From positions 1 to 21,647 of the forward strand of contig RFNJ01000060.1 of NCBI GenBank assembly GCA_009927255.1: a stretch of 21,647 nucleotides of DNA, read 5' to 3'. Source of the DNA: Pseudomonadota bacterium. GTDB lineage: Bacteria; Pseudomonadota; Alphaproteobacteria; UBA2136; UBA6156. Positions 1 through 6,165 of this stretch are shown here, piece by piece. Within the stretch, counting starts at the first letter, position 1; each line of letters starts with the position of its first letter. Under the pieces are notes generated by a model, which was given only the letters and a program-made list of their open reading frames with translations, had not been told where the DNA came from and did no database searches. The translations under genes were made by a program, and so were the position numbers.

Positions 1-45
1 ATCCCCCAAGAAGCCTTCTTAGCAGCGCTTAAACTTGGAGACTAA
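1..45 (+). CDS. C-terminal tail of an upstream gene (partial)
   Basis: Frame 1 is open from the window edge and ends IPQEAFLAALKLGD followed by TAA at 43-45. The tail reads like a normal amphipathic protein C-terminus, and a terminator-like hairpin overlaps its stop, which supports a real gene end. Only 14 codons are visible, so no family can be assigned. Its last seven residues recur at 113-136 in another frame. Confidence 0.4.
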   Translation: MPQEAFLAALKLGD

Positions 46-56
46 CCAAGTTTTTT
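31..56 (+). terminator. Intrinsic terminator overlapping the stop codon
   Basis: An 8-bp stem (31-38 with 46-53, AAACTTGG/CCAAGTTT) around a 7-base loop runs into T-rich sequence that continues to 56. An outer perfect 11-bp arm (19-29 with 57-67) extends it to a larger hairpin of about 49 bases. It would end transcription of the partial gene whose stop lies in the loop. Confidence 0.55.
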
Positions 57-67
57 AGCGCTGCTAA

Positions 68-136
68 TCTCGCCAAAGCCCTTTCTTCTTACATAAAAGG
101 CGTAGGCGGATAGCCGCCCTCAAACTCGGCGACTAA
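68..136 (+). pseudogene. Possible remnant carrying a second copy of the upstream C-terminal tail
   Basis: A 22-codon open stretch between stops at 65-67 and 134-136 ends AALKLGD-stop, the same seven residues as the gene end at 22-45. No start codon is visible. The two 24-base tails differ at five sites, all third codon positions, and all read C in this copy. It could be a leftover of a duplicated or paralogous gene end. The short length makes chance possible. Confidence 0.25.
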
Positions 137-140
137 CCCA

Positions 141-173
141 AAACAACAGCCCCCACCATCCGGCAGGGGCTGT
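141..173 (-). terminator. Intrinsic terminator of the 136-residue membrane protein gene
   Basis: An 8-bp perfect GC-rich stem (146-153 with 166-173, ACAGCCCC/GGGGCTGT) with a 12-base loop lies just downstream of the minus-strand gene ending at 185. Read on the minus strand it is followed by TGTTTTGGG, a short U-rich tract. Confidence 0.6.
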
Positions 174-184
174 CGCAATTCATG

Positions 185-595
185 TTAGGTAGCATAGGCC
201 TTACGCAAACGCTGGCCAAGCGCCACCGTCCGCTGTTGTGCCGTGCGCGCAGAGCGCGCCAACACAACAATGCAAGCAGTGAGGCCAACACCAACACTTA
301 CTGAGGCAATGGGCAGCACATACGGCCAACCAAAAACCATCAGCAAGGCCCGTTTGGCGTCAACCGAAGGCCACAGCAGCACCAGCAGGTTTACCACCAG
401 TACCGCAAACGGAAAAACCGCCACACTAAGCACCAGAGCCGAAACCCCCGCACTCAGCCACAGCAGCATCCGCGCCCACGCACCATGGGTACAAGATACC
501 TGCCACAGCCAGCCAACAATCCAAGCGGCAAGGATACAGCCACTCACCATCACCAGCAGCAGCAGCATTTCCAGCAAGCTAACAACCGTTGTCAT
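185..595 (-). CDS. Small multi-pass membrane protein, paralogue of the neighbouring 207-residue protein
   Basis: The 136-residue product has three strongly hydrophobic regions, at about residues 4-31, 43-75 and 84-113, and a short basic tail (RLRKAYAT), so it is an inner-membrane protein. I recognise no family. The start is supported by GAAAGG (604-609) eight bases before the ATG. Residues 24-114 align without large gaps to residues 21-110 or so of the next minus-strand product: shared positions include AW..G..W, G.W.R...W, an SA pair, a Pro within the second helix, AK in the following loop, and YVL.I before the last helix. The two genes therefore look like an old duplication, each with its own terminator. 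This copy lacks the long C-terminal extension of its paralogue. Function is unknown. Confidence 0.7.
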   Translation of the reverse strand: MTTVVSLLEMLLLLVMVSGCILAAWIVGWLWQVSCTHGAWARMLLWLSAGVSALVLSVAVFPFAVLVVNLLVLLWPSVDAKRALLMVFGWPYVLPIASVSVGVGLTACIVVLARSARTAQQRTVALGQRLRKAYAT

Positions 596-704
596 GTTCG
601 TAACCTTTCAGGGTTAGATAAAGTTAAAGACAAAGGGCAAAGCCCCGATACACCAAAGTTCAGATAAAAAACCCTATACCCCCTAACCATCTAAAAAACA
701 AACC

Positions 705-750
705 AAAAAATAAAAAATCCCGAAGCCCCTACCAGTTGGTGGGGGCTTCG
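705..750 (-). terminator. Strong intrinsic terminator of the 207-residue membrane protein gene
   Basis: A 9-bp perfect stem (721-729 with 742-750, CGAAGCCCC/GGGGCTTCG), extended inward by ACC/GGT pairs, is followed on the minus strand by a long T-rich run with two blocks of six T. It lies 24 bases past the stop at 774. Confidence 0.85.
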
Positions 751-773
751 GTCACTTATGGCTCAGTTGCGCT

Positions 774-1397
774 TCAGGCCCGCGCACGTACAGGCTGCTC
801 CGGCATTGGTAGCGTGCCCTCATACTTCTTGATGATGCTAGCAGTCAGCAGCACCCCAAGAACCATGGAACAAGCTACCAAAAACGCGCCTAGAAGAAGC
901 AAGCGCGCGGGGATATCATCGCCGTCGCTGCCGCTGAAGAGCTTACCGATTCCTTCGGCTGCAATATTTGTTGCGGGCCCAAGGTGGTTAATCGCGCTGG
1001 CGGTGTTGTGGATCTGTGCATAGGTATTCCACGCAGCCACGCCAGTATTGAGCAAGCTCGGCTCGCGGTAAGCCTGAATCCATGACTGAATCATTGCCAC
1101 CAGTCCAATCGAGAGGACGGGGAAAATCACCAGCACGTACCACAGACTGAAGGCGAACTCGATCATCTGTTTTGCCTCTGGGGGGTTCCCCATCAGCGCC
1201 ACAGCGCCCAGCACCAGCACCGGCAGGAAGACGCTGGAAAAGCCGATGGCAGACATGATTGCCGCCATCCATGCCATCACTCGGATCCAACCACCAAGGG
1301 CACGGGCTTCCGCCCACACCATCCCGGCACTCCAGGCGTTCAGCCAAGAGATACCGAAGTTGAGAGCCATGATGAACAGAATGATTCCGATTTCCAT
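774..1397 (-). CDS. Membrane protein of unknown function, paralogue of the 136-residue protein
   Basis: The 207-residue product has hydrophobic segments near residues 2-30, 40-70 and 82-108, then a more polar stretch (about 112-160) with an acidic GSDGDD loop, and a final helix near 163-190 followed by a short tail rich in Pro and Arg. It is probably an inner-membrane protein. The N-terminal half matches the downstream 136-residue protein; the polar region and last helix are its own. AAAGGAAC sits a normal distance before the ATG, and a -35/-10 pair lies further upstream, so this start is well supported. It is divergent from the secreted coiled-coil gene at 1626. Base composition is balanced between G and C here, unlike the C-skewed sequence to the right. 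I recognise no family. Confidence 0.75.
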   Translation of the reverse strand: MEIGIILFIMALNFGISWLNAWSAGMVWAEARALGGWIRVMAWMAAIMSAIGFSSVFLPVLVLGAVALMGNPPEAKQMIEFAFSLWYVLVIFPVLSIGLVAMIQSWIQAYREPSLLNTGVAAWNTYAQIHNTASAINHLGPATNIAAEGIGKLFSGSDGDDIPARLLLLGAFLVACSMVLGVLLTASIIKKYEGTLPMPEQPVRARA

Positions 1398-1480
1398 CGG
1401 AAGTTCCTTTCAAAGGGGAAGTGAAGATAAATCGGCCCACCAAGGACCGGCAAACCGTCCCCAAGCGGAATAGCCCTATA

Positions 1481-1508
1481 AGTATACAACATAGCTGCGA
1501 AAAAACAA
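1481..1508 (-). promoter_or_regulatory. Sigma-70-type promoter for the 207-residue membrane protein gene
   Basis: On the minus strand TTGTTT (1503-1508) is separated by 16 bases from TATACT (1481-1486). The start codon lies about 85 bases downstream. The match is good, but it is called from two hexamers only. Confidence 0.5.
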
Positions 1509-1625
1509 CCCCCCTACCTTTAATCCCCCCAAAACCCCCTTGCTCCGCAAAGCAGCATAGTATACCCTTTAAGGGCTACCAAGTAGCAAAGTACCTTCCC
1601 TCCCGTTCGAACATGGAGAAATGCC

Positions 1626-2090
1626 ATGAAATTCGCAAAGAAACTGACGCAAGTCGCCACAGCCCTGCTGCTGGTCTGCGGAGTCGCATTCTCAGCCCCA
1701 TCGGCCATGGCCCAAAAAGCCAGCCCCAGCCCCAGCCCCAGCACCACCAATCAGTCAGCCGAAACCATCTTGGCCGACATCAAAACTCTCGCAAGCAAGG
1801 TGGCCGAATATCACCAGCTCATCCGAGAAGCCAAGCAAGAAATCTTGCAAGGCAAGATGACCCTGCAAGAAGGAGTTATAACAGTCGAGCTTCTAGACAC
1901 TCTTGGCTCTATATATGTTAAAGAGTCTGAAGGTTTAGCTGTGTGGATGAAGAATAATCTAAAGCAAACATCGAGCAGAATGATTTCAGAAATTAGCGCA
2001 GTACTAGATGAGTTAAACAAAGCTAACCAGGACAACCGAAAGTTGCTTGATCTGGTGAAGCAAAAGATCAAGTCCTCAACCCCAACCTAA
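1626..2090 (+). CDS. Secreted or periplasmic coiled-coil protein
   Basis: The 154-residue product starts with a classical Sec signal peptide: a basic start (MKFAKK), a hydrophobic core to about residue 22, and SAMA-Q with likely cleavage after residue 29. An SPSPSPS linker (encoded by a hexanucleotide repeat) follows. The rest, about 45-150, is charged and helical with heptad-like spacing and ends in a Lys/Ser-rich tail, so a periplasmic coiled-coil or adaptor role is plausible. GGAGAA (1615-1620) precedes the ATG by five bases, which fixes the start. The gene converges on ddl, with a shared hairpin between them. Base composition changes inside the gene: the 3' half, from about 1870, is clearly more AT-rich than the 5' half. 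No family recognised. Confidence 0.75.
   Translation: MKFAKKLTQVATALLLVCGVAFSAPSAMAQKASPSPSPSTTNQSAETILADIKTLASKVAEYHQLIREAKQEILQGKMTLQEGVITVELLDTLGSIYVKESEGLAVWMKNNLKQTSSRMISEISAVLDELNKANQDNRKLLDLVKQKIKSSTPT
1720..1745 (+). repeat. Short tandem hexanucleotide repeat
   Basis: About four copies of a CAGCCC-type unit encode the Ser-Pro linker just after the signal peptide. Such a tract could change length by slippage in steps of two residues without breaking the frame. Confidence 0.6.
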
Positions 2091-2106
2091 GGTTCCGAGG
2101 TCTGGT

Positions 2107-2145
2107 AATAGCAACGGCCCGCCAAAAACGGGCCGTTGTGCTATT
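2107..2145. terminator. Hairpin shared by two convergent genes
   Basis: A 9-bp GC-rich stem (2113-2121 with 2129-2137, AACGGCCCG/CGGGCCGTT) continues, after a 2-base bulge, into AATAGC/GCTATT (2107-2112 with 2140-2145). It sits between the stop of the secreted protein gene (2090) and the stop of ddl (2161). The U-tracts are weak, so it probably acts in both directions or serves as a 3'-end protector. Confidence 0.6.
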
Positions 2146-2160
2146 AAATCCTGCCCCAGC

Positions 2161-3372
2161 CTACCCCCGCCGTCGAAAAATCCCCCCCCCACCATTGGTC
2201 GGATCAATTACTCGGCTGCGGCTCCGCGCCCGCCCCCGCGCCTCCTCAATCATCTCATCCAGCAAGTCGCTAAACCCAATGCGCGGCTCAGCCGCCTCCC
2301 ACAAAAAGTACCCAAAGCTGCCGGGCAACGGGTTAATTTCATTAAACCAAATCTCGCCGGTTTTGCTGTCGCCAAAAAAGTCCAAACGCGGCGCACCACC
2401 TAAGTCCAACAGCTCAAACAACGCCGCCGCCCAACCCCGCAACTCGGCTGCCTTCTTGGCGGGCAAACTCTTGGGGTGCAACTCCCGCGTTAAACTCGCC
2501 ATCCCCTCACCTTGCGCTGGCCCTAGTTTGCCGCCCAACTTATCCAATCCACCACCACTCAAGTATTTATCTTTAAAATCAAGCGTCTCACCACTCGTCA
2601 GCGGCCGCTCAATCGCACTGGTCACAATCTTCCCTGCTGCGCTGCGCCGCACCGCCACGTTAAACTCCACCAAGTTGCGCACGCACGGCTGCACCAGCGC
2701 GGTAAAATCCAGCCGGAACACCTCACTCAACGATGCCTGCAATTCCTCGTCATCCTTCACCACTTTGGCCCCAAGGCTGCTGCCCAAAAAGTTCGGCTTC
2801 ACAAACAGCGGATATTTCCCCAACCGCCGCACCGCCTCCTTACCTTCCAGCACATCACCGCGCTGCACCACCAAGCTCGGCAATACCGGAATCTCCAAAG
2901 CCCGCGCCATCTGCATCGCCCACGCTTTGTTCATGCACACCGCCATCGCACCCACACCACCACCCACCAACGGCACCCCCTCCGCCGCCATCACGCCTTG
3001 CAAAATCCCATCCTCACCCCACGTGCCATGCAGTGCCGGAATTACCACATCAAAATCTATCTCTTTTCCACCACCAAACATACCTCCATCCACCCCCCGC
3101 AGCACCCACTTTCCACCCTTACCCCGACTATTCCCAACACCAAACTGCACCCGCATCAACCCACGTTTTACCGCCAAATCCGGCAAATAATTCTTGCGCT
3201 GGCGCAAAGCCTCCCCCACCCACCACTGTCCATCCAAGCCAATATAAACCGGAAATCCCTCATACTTTTGCGGGTCTAGCGCCTCCAACACCTGCAACCC
3301 CGTCAGCACACTCACATCATGCTCCGCACTCATCCCCCCCAGCAAAACCGCTATCTTTAGCCTCTCCGCCAT
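2161..3372 (-). CDS. ddl: D-alanine--D-alanine ligase
   Basis: This ATP-grasp enzyme joins two D-alanines for the peptidoglycan precursor, in the cytoplasm. From the chosen start the product has 403 residues, longer than the usual 300-370. Visible family motifs are LLGGMSAEHDVS at the N-terminus (Glu17 matches the substrate-binding Glu of known Ddl enzymes), GTWGEDG followed by QG and PLVGGG, an MNKAWAMQ segment, the LVEFNVAV strand, and RLDFF...WFNEINPLPGS, the metal- and substrate-binding end. The frame is open 20 codons further upstream, but a good promoter at 3398-3426 lies inside that extension and AAAGGG precedes Met at 3372, so I use this start. The coding strand is very G-rich, giving many Gly and Val residues. 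It is divergent from the hydrolase and murF, which fit the same pathway. Confidence 0.93.
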   Translation of the reverse strand: MAERLKIAVLLGGMSAEHDVSVLTGLQVLEALDPQKYEGFPVYIGLDGQWWVGEALRQRKNYLPDLAVKRGLMRVQFGVGNSRGKGGKWVLRGVDGGMFGGGKEIDFDVVIPALHGTWGEDGILQGVMAAEGVPLVGGGVGAMAVCMNKAWAMQMARALEIPVLPSLVVQRGDVLEGKEAVRRLGKYPLFVKPNFLGSSLGAKVVKDDEELQASLSEVFRLDFTALVQPCVRNLVEFNVAVRRSAAGKIVTSAIERPLTSGETLDFKDKYLSGGGLDKLGGKLGPAQGEGMASLTRELHPKSLPAKKAAELRGWAAALFELLDLGGAPRLDFFGDSKTGEIWFNEINPLPGSFGYFLWEAAEPRIGFSDLLDEMIEEARGRARSRSRVIDPTNGGGGIFRRRG

Positions 3373-3397
3373 CGCCAAACCCTTTATTTTCTCGCTT

Positions 3398-3426
3398 ATT
3401 CTAACCGCACCACCTCCACCAATCAA
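3398..3426 (-). promoter_or_regulatory. Sigma-70-type promoter of ddl
   Basis: On the minus strand TTGATT (3421-3426) and TAGAAT (3398-3403) are spaced by exactly 17 bases. A start about seven bases downstream gives a leader of roughly 19 bases before the ATG at 3372. This rules out the longer open frame beginning at 3432. Confidence 0.65.
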
Positions 3427-3437
3427 CGCCACCGTGC

Positions 3438-3443
3438 TAAAAT
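3438..3443 (+). promoter_or_regulatory. -10-like box at the hydrolase start
   Basis: TAAAAT lies six bases before the ATG at 3450, with no Shine-Dalgarno between. A transcript from this box would begin at or next to the start codon, so it may be leaderless. No clear -35 is visible. Confidence 0.4.
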
Positions 3444-3449
3444 AAAAAT

Positions 3450-4235
3450 ATGCCCCAATCCTCCCGCTTCACCCACCACAACGCCACCCTCCGCGCCGAA
3501 CCGCTCACCGACGCCAGCAGCCCCCTGCGCCTGGTCTGGCTGCACGGCTGGGGCCAATCGCGCGAAAGCCTGCGCCCGCTGGCCACGGCGCTGAGCAACA
3601 TCGGCGAAAGCTGGCTGATCGACCTCCCCGGCCATGGTGAAGCTTCTCCTCCACCGCACGCATTTAGCCCCGCCAACTACGCCACCCTCCTCAACGAATG
3701 GCTCAAAACCCAACCCACCATCCCCACCATTCTTATCGGCCACAGCTTCGGCTTCCGCGTCGCCGTGCACGCCGCCAGCCAAAACCCGCAAGCCTTCAAA
3801 GCCCTCGCTGCCATCGCCGGCGCCGGCATCCCCCGCCCGCGCACGCTCCGCCAAAACCTCCGCCGCCAAGCCATCAGCCTTCTCATGAGCATTGCCAAAG
3901 CCCTCAAACCTCTCCTCGGCGAAGGTTTGCTCCAAAGCCTCCGCCAAAAGTTCGGCAGCCGCGATTACCTCCAAGCCACCCCCACCATGCGCCCCACCTT
4001 TTTAGCGGTGGTGAACGACAATACCACCCAACTTTGCAAAAACCTCCCCCACCCCACCCTCCTTATCTACGGCACCGAAGACACCGAAACCCCGCCCCAC
4101 ATGGGCCAAAAATTCGCCAAGCTTATCCCCCACAGCCAACTCCACCTCCTCCCCGGCCACACCCACTACACCCTCCTCCAAGGCGGGCGCCACCTGGTCG
4201 AAAAATACCTCCGCCACTTCCTCCAAAGCCTCTAA
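3450..4235 (+). CDS. Alpha/beta-fold hydrolase
   Basis: The 261-residue product has the layout of a single-domain alpha/beta hydrolase: an oxyanion-hole HGWG (residues 32-35), the strand leading to DLPGHGEAS, the nucleophile elbow GHSFG with Ser99, an acid in YGTEDTETP (Asp211), and the C-terminal GHTHY in which His239 (or His237) completes the triad. A cap-like helical insert rich in Arg and Leu lies at about 128-185. No signal peptide is present, so it is probably cytoplasmic. The substrate cannot be read from sequence. It lies 21 bases upstream of murF and divergent from ddl, so a role in cell-wall metabolism is a reasonable guess. No Shine-Dalgarno precedes the ATG. Confidence 0.88.
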   Translation: MPQSSRFTHHNATLRAEPLTDASSPLRLVWLHGWGQSRESLRPLATALSNIGESWLIDLPGHGEASPPPHAFSPANYATLLNEWLKTQPTIPTILIGHSFGFRVAVHAASQNPQAFKALAAIAGAGIPRPRTLRQNLRRQAISLLMSIAKALKPLLGEGLLQSLRQKFGSRDYLQATPTMRPTFLAVVNDNTTQLCKNLPHPTLLIYGTEDTETPPHMGQKFAKLIPHSQLHLLPGHTHYTLLQGGRHLVEKYLRHFLQSL

Positions 4236-4236
4236 C

Positions 4237-4247
4237 TATAATAGTAT
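4237..4247 (+). promoter_or_regulatory. -10-like sequence upstream of murF
   Basis: TATAAT (4237-4242) overlaps TAGTAT (4242-4247) in an AT island between the hydrolase stop and the murF ATG at 4257, where no Shine-Dalgarno is seen. ACTATA/TATAGT flanks also make it a small inverted repeat. A -35 is not convincing, so murF may instead be read through from the hydrolase. Confidence 0.35.
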
Positions 4248-4256
4248 AGTGCCACC

Positions 4257-5930
4257 ATGCTCACCCTCCTCCTCACCCTCGCCGCCAGCCTCTTCGCCAC
4301 CGCCCGCCTGCAAACCTACCTCCAAGTCTACCAGCAAGAAGAATACGACACCCCCCGCTTCTTCGCCTGGATGCTCGAAAAACGCGCCGCCGATAAGTGG
4401 GCCACCCTCGGCCTCCTCCTCGGCAGCTTCATCCTGCTCCTGCCCACCACCATGCACCCCGCCTACCCCCTCTTCGCCGCCGCTTGGCTCGGCTGGCGCC
4501 TCCGGCAAGAACCCTCCCCCACCCAAACTGGCAAAAAACCCCTTGTCCCCACCCCCCGCGCCAACCGCCTGTGGTGGCTCGCCAGCGCCCTCGCCACCAT
4601 CCCCCTGGCCTTCATCGCCACCCAAACCCACGGTCTTACTCAAGCCATCGCGCTCATCGCCTTCATCCAAACCATCCCCCTCTGGCTCGCCGCCGCCAAC
4701 CTCCTGCTCTGGCCGCTCCAGTTTTACCAAAACCAGCAATACCTCGCCGAATGCACCACCCTCCTCCAACGCCTCAACCCCCTCACCATCGGCCTCACCG
4801 GCAGCTTCGGCAAAACCAGCACCAAATACATCCTCAACCACATCCTCAGTAGCCATAAGCCCACCCTCATGACCCCCGGCAGCACCAACACCCCACTCGG
4901 CATCGCCCGCATCGTGCGCGAACAACTCCAGCCCCACCACAGCTATTTCATTGCCGAAATGGGCGCCTACGGCCCTGGCAGCATCGCCCGCCTGTGCAAA
5001 CTTGCCCCCCCAAAAATCAGCGCGATAACCGCCGTTGGCGACGCCCACTACGAACGCTTTAAGTCCCTCGCCGCTGTCGCCCAAACCAAATTCGAAATCA
5101 GCCAATTCCAAGATTTCTCCCCCCAAACCCAAGGCAACCTGTGCGTGCTGGCGATAGACGGCATCCCCCCCGAACACTGGCAACCCCGCGTCAGCCAAAA
5201 CTCCACTCGCTTCCTGCTGGTCAGCCAAAATGCCGAACATATCCGCGGCCCACACGACTTCCACATCACCCAAGCCACCCAAACCCCCCAAGGCCTCAAG
5301 CTCACCATCCGCCACGCGGGCGTTGAAACCACCTTCCAAACCCCACTCTTCGGCATGCAGCAAGTCGGCAATTTGGGCGTCGCCTTCGCCCTTGCCACTC
5401 AGTTGGGACTGGCTAAAAAAGCCATCGCCGCCGCCATGGCCAGCGTCCCCGCCGCCCCCCACCGCCTCAACGTCAAGCGCGAAGGCACCCAAACCGTGAT
5501 TGACGACTCCTACAACAGCAACCCCAAAGGCTTCGCCGCCGCGCTGGAAGTCCTCGAACTGGTCGCCCAATCACGCGAAGCGAACCAAGGCTCGGCTCGC
5601 CGGAGCGATTCTTATCGCGCAGGCGGCCAAGCCGCAAACCGCAAAATCCTCATCACCCCGGGAATGGTCGAACTCGGCACCCTCCACGCCACCGAACACG
5701 CAAAACTCGGCCAGCTCGCCGCCCAAAAAGCCAACATCATCCTCGCCGTCAACCCCACCCGCATCCCCACCTTCCTCCAGGCCGCCCAAACTCAAAATCA
5801 AGCCCAAGTCATCCCCGTCGCCACCTTAGCTGCCGCCCGCCAATGGCTCCAAGCCAACGGCCAACCCCACGACGTGATATTAATAGAAAACGACCTCCCC
5901 GACCGCTACGAATCCCGCTGGACCCTCTAA
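4257..5930 (+). CDS. murF: MurF-type UDP-MurNAc-tripeptide--D-Ala-D-Ala ligase with N-terminal membrane domain
   Basis: This Mur ligase adds D-Ala-D-Ala to the UDP-MurNAc-tripeptide, using the product of Ddl. The 557-residue protein begins with hydrophobic segments (about 1-18, 48-80, 105-150) that should anchor it in the cytoplasmic membrane, including the LQVYQQEEY motif seen in membrane-tethered MurF relatives. The catalytic part follows: P-loop TGSFGKTSTK (Lys186), STNTPLG, AEMGAYGPGSI, ITAVGDAHYERF, and the C-terminal DDSYNSNPKG and GMVELGTLHATEH. Typical soluble MurF is about 450 residues; the extra length is mainly the membrane part, plus an in-frame insertion of about 22 residues at 5571-5640. 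It probably forms an operon with the hydrolase. No Shine-Dalgarno is seen. The specific MurF call rests on DDSYNSNP and MVELG. Confidence 0.9.
   Translation: MLTLLLTLAASLFATARLQTYLQVYQQEEYDTPRFFAWMLEKRAADKWATLGLLLGSFILLLPTTMHPAYPLFAAAWLGWRLRQEPSPTQTGKKPLVPTPRANRLWWLASALATIPLAFIATQTHGLTQAIALIAFIQTIPLWLAAANLLLWPLQFYQNQQYLAECTTLLQRLNPLTIGLTGSFGKTSTKYILNHILSSHKPTLMTPGSTNTPLGIARIVREQLQPHHSYFIAEMGAYGPGSIARLCKLAPPKISAITAVGDAHYERFKSLAAVAQTKFEISQFQDFSPQTQGNLCVLAIDGIPPEHWQPRVSQNSTRFLLVSQNAEHIRGPHDFHITQATQTPQGLKLTIRHAGVETTFQTPLFGMQQVGNLGVAFALATQLGLAKKAIAAAMASVPAAPHRLNVKREGTQTVIDDSYNSNPKGFAAALEVLELVAQSREANQGSARRSDSYRAGGQAANRKILITPGMVELGTLHATEHAKLGQLAAQKANIILAVNPTRIPTFLQAAQTQNQAQVIPVATLAAARQWLQANGQPHDVILIENDLPDRYESRWTL
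5571..5640 (+). repeat. In-frame palindrome-bearing insertion inside murF
   Basis: Between the ALEVLELV helix and KILITPGMVELG, where MurF proteins normally have about six residues, this gene has roughly 28 rich in Ser, Arg, Ala, Gly and Gln. The DNA contains short inverted repeats: CGCGA/TCGCG (5574-5578 with 5615-5619), GCTC/GAGC (5590-5593 with 5603-5606) and GCGGC/GCCGC (5623-5627 with 5631-5635). It is also richer in G than the flanks. It resembles the coding-region palindromic insertions known from Rickettsia in principle, not in sequence. Confidence 0.5.
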
Positions 5931-5977
5931 CTTTTAACTCTCACCAAGTCCCATAAAAGCACCCAACTCAGGCCTCC

Positions 5978-6045
5978 GTGCCGGAAGGATGATGGGCCGA
6001 AATTGCCACTATGCAATTTCGGGGTGCCCATCACCTATCCGGCAC
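5978..6045. repeat. Large palindromic element, copy A
   Basis: Outer arms GTGCCGGA/TCCGGCAC (5978-5985, 6038-6045), middle arms with one bulged A (5986-5997 with 6026-6036), and a perfect 9-bp inner arm CGAAATTGC/GCAATTTCG (5998-6006, 6013-6021) around the loop CACTAT. A four-base bulge GGGT (6022-6025) sits only on the 3' side. It lies between murF and the helicase-like gene and shares its plan with copies at 8256 and 19715. Confidence 0.85.
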
Positions 6046-6152
6046 CACCCGTGTCGCCCACCCTCCACGAAGCTCCTACCTCTAATCTGCTAACAACCAC
6101 CAGTTACCAACTTCTCTTTACCTCCCCATTTGCCAATCCCCCCAAAGCAGCC

Positions 6153-6158
6153 TAAATT
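6153..6158 (+). promoter_or_regulatory. -10-like box at the helicase-like gene start
   Basis: TAAATT ends seven bases before the ATG at 6166, again without a Shine-Dalgarno, matching the arrangement at the hydrolase gene. It suggests a leaderless start. There is no clear -35. Confidence 0.3.
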
Positions 6159-6165
6159 ATCCTTC

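Noticed and set aside
2138..3190. A 350-residue plus-strand frame over ddl
   Set aside because: Pro/Ser-rich shadow; ddl on the minus strand has all ATP-grasp motifs and a promoter.
3373..3432. N-terminal extension of ddl to 3432
   Set aside because: The -35/-10 pair of the ddl promoter lies inside this stretch, and the family N-terminus begins right after Met at 3372.
4236..5570. A 444-residue open frame antisense to murF, rich in Gly, Glu and Ala
   Set aside because: It mirrors the C-rich codons of murF, which shows full family motifs; the antisense product is low in complexity and matches nothing recognisable.
5978..6045. Palindromic element as a simple intrinsic terminator of murF
   Set aside because: No T-tract follows the hairpin, and the shared bulge and covarying arms in two other places indicate a repeat family instead.
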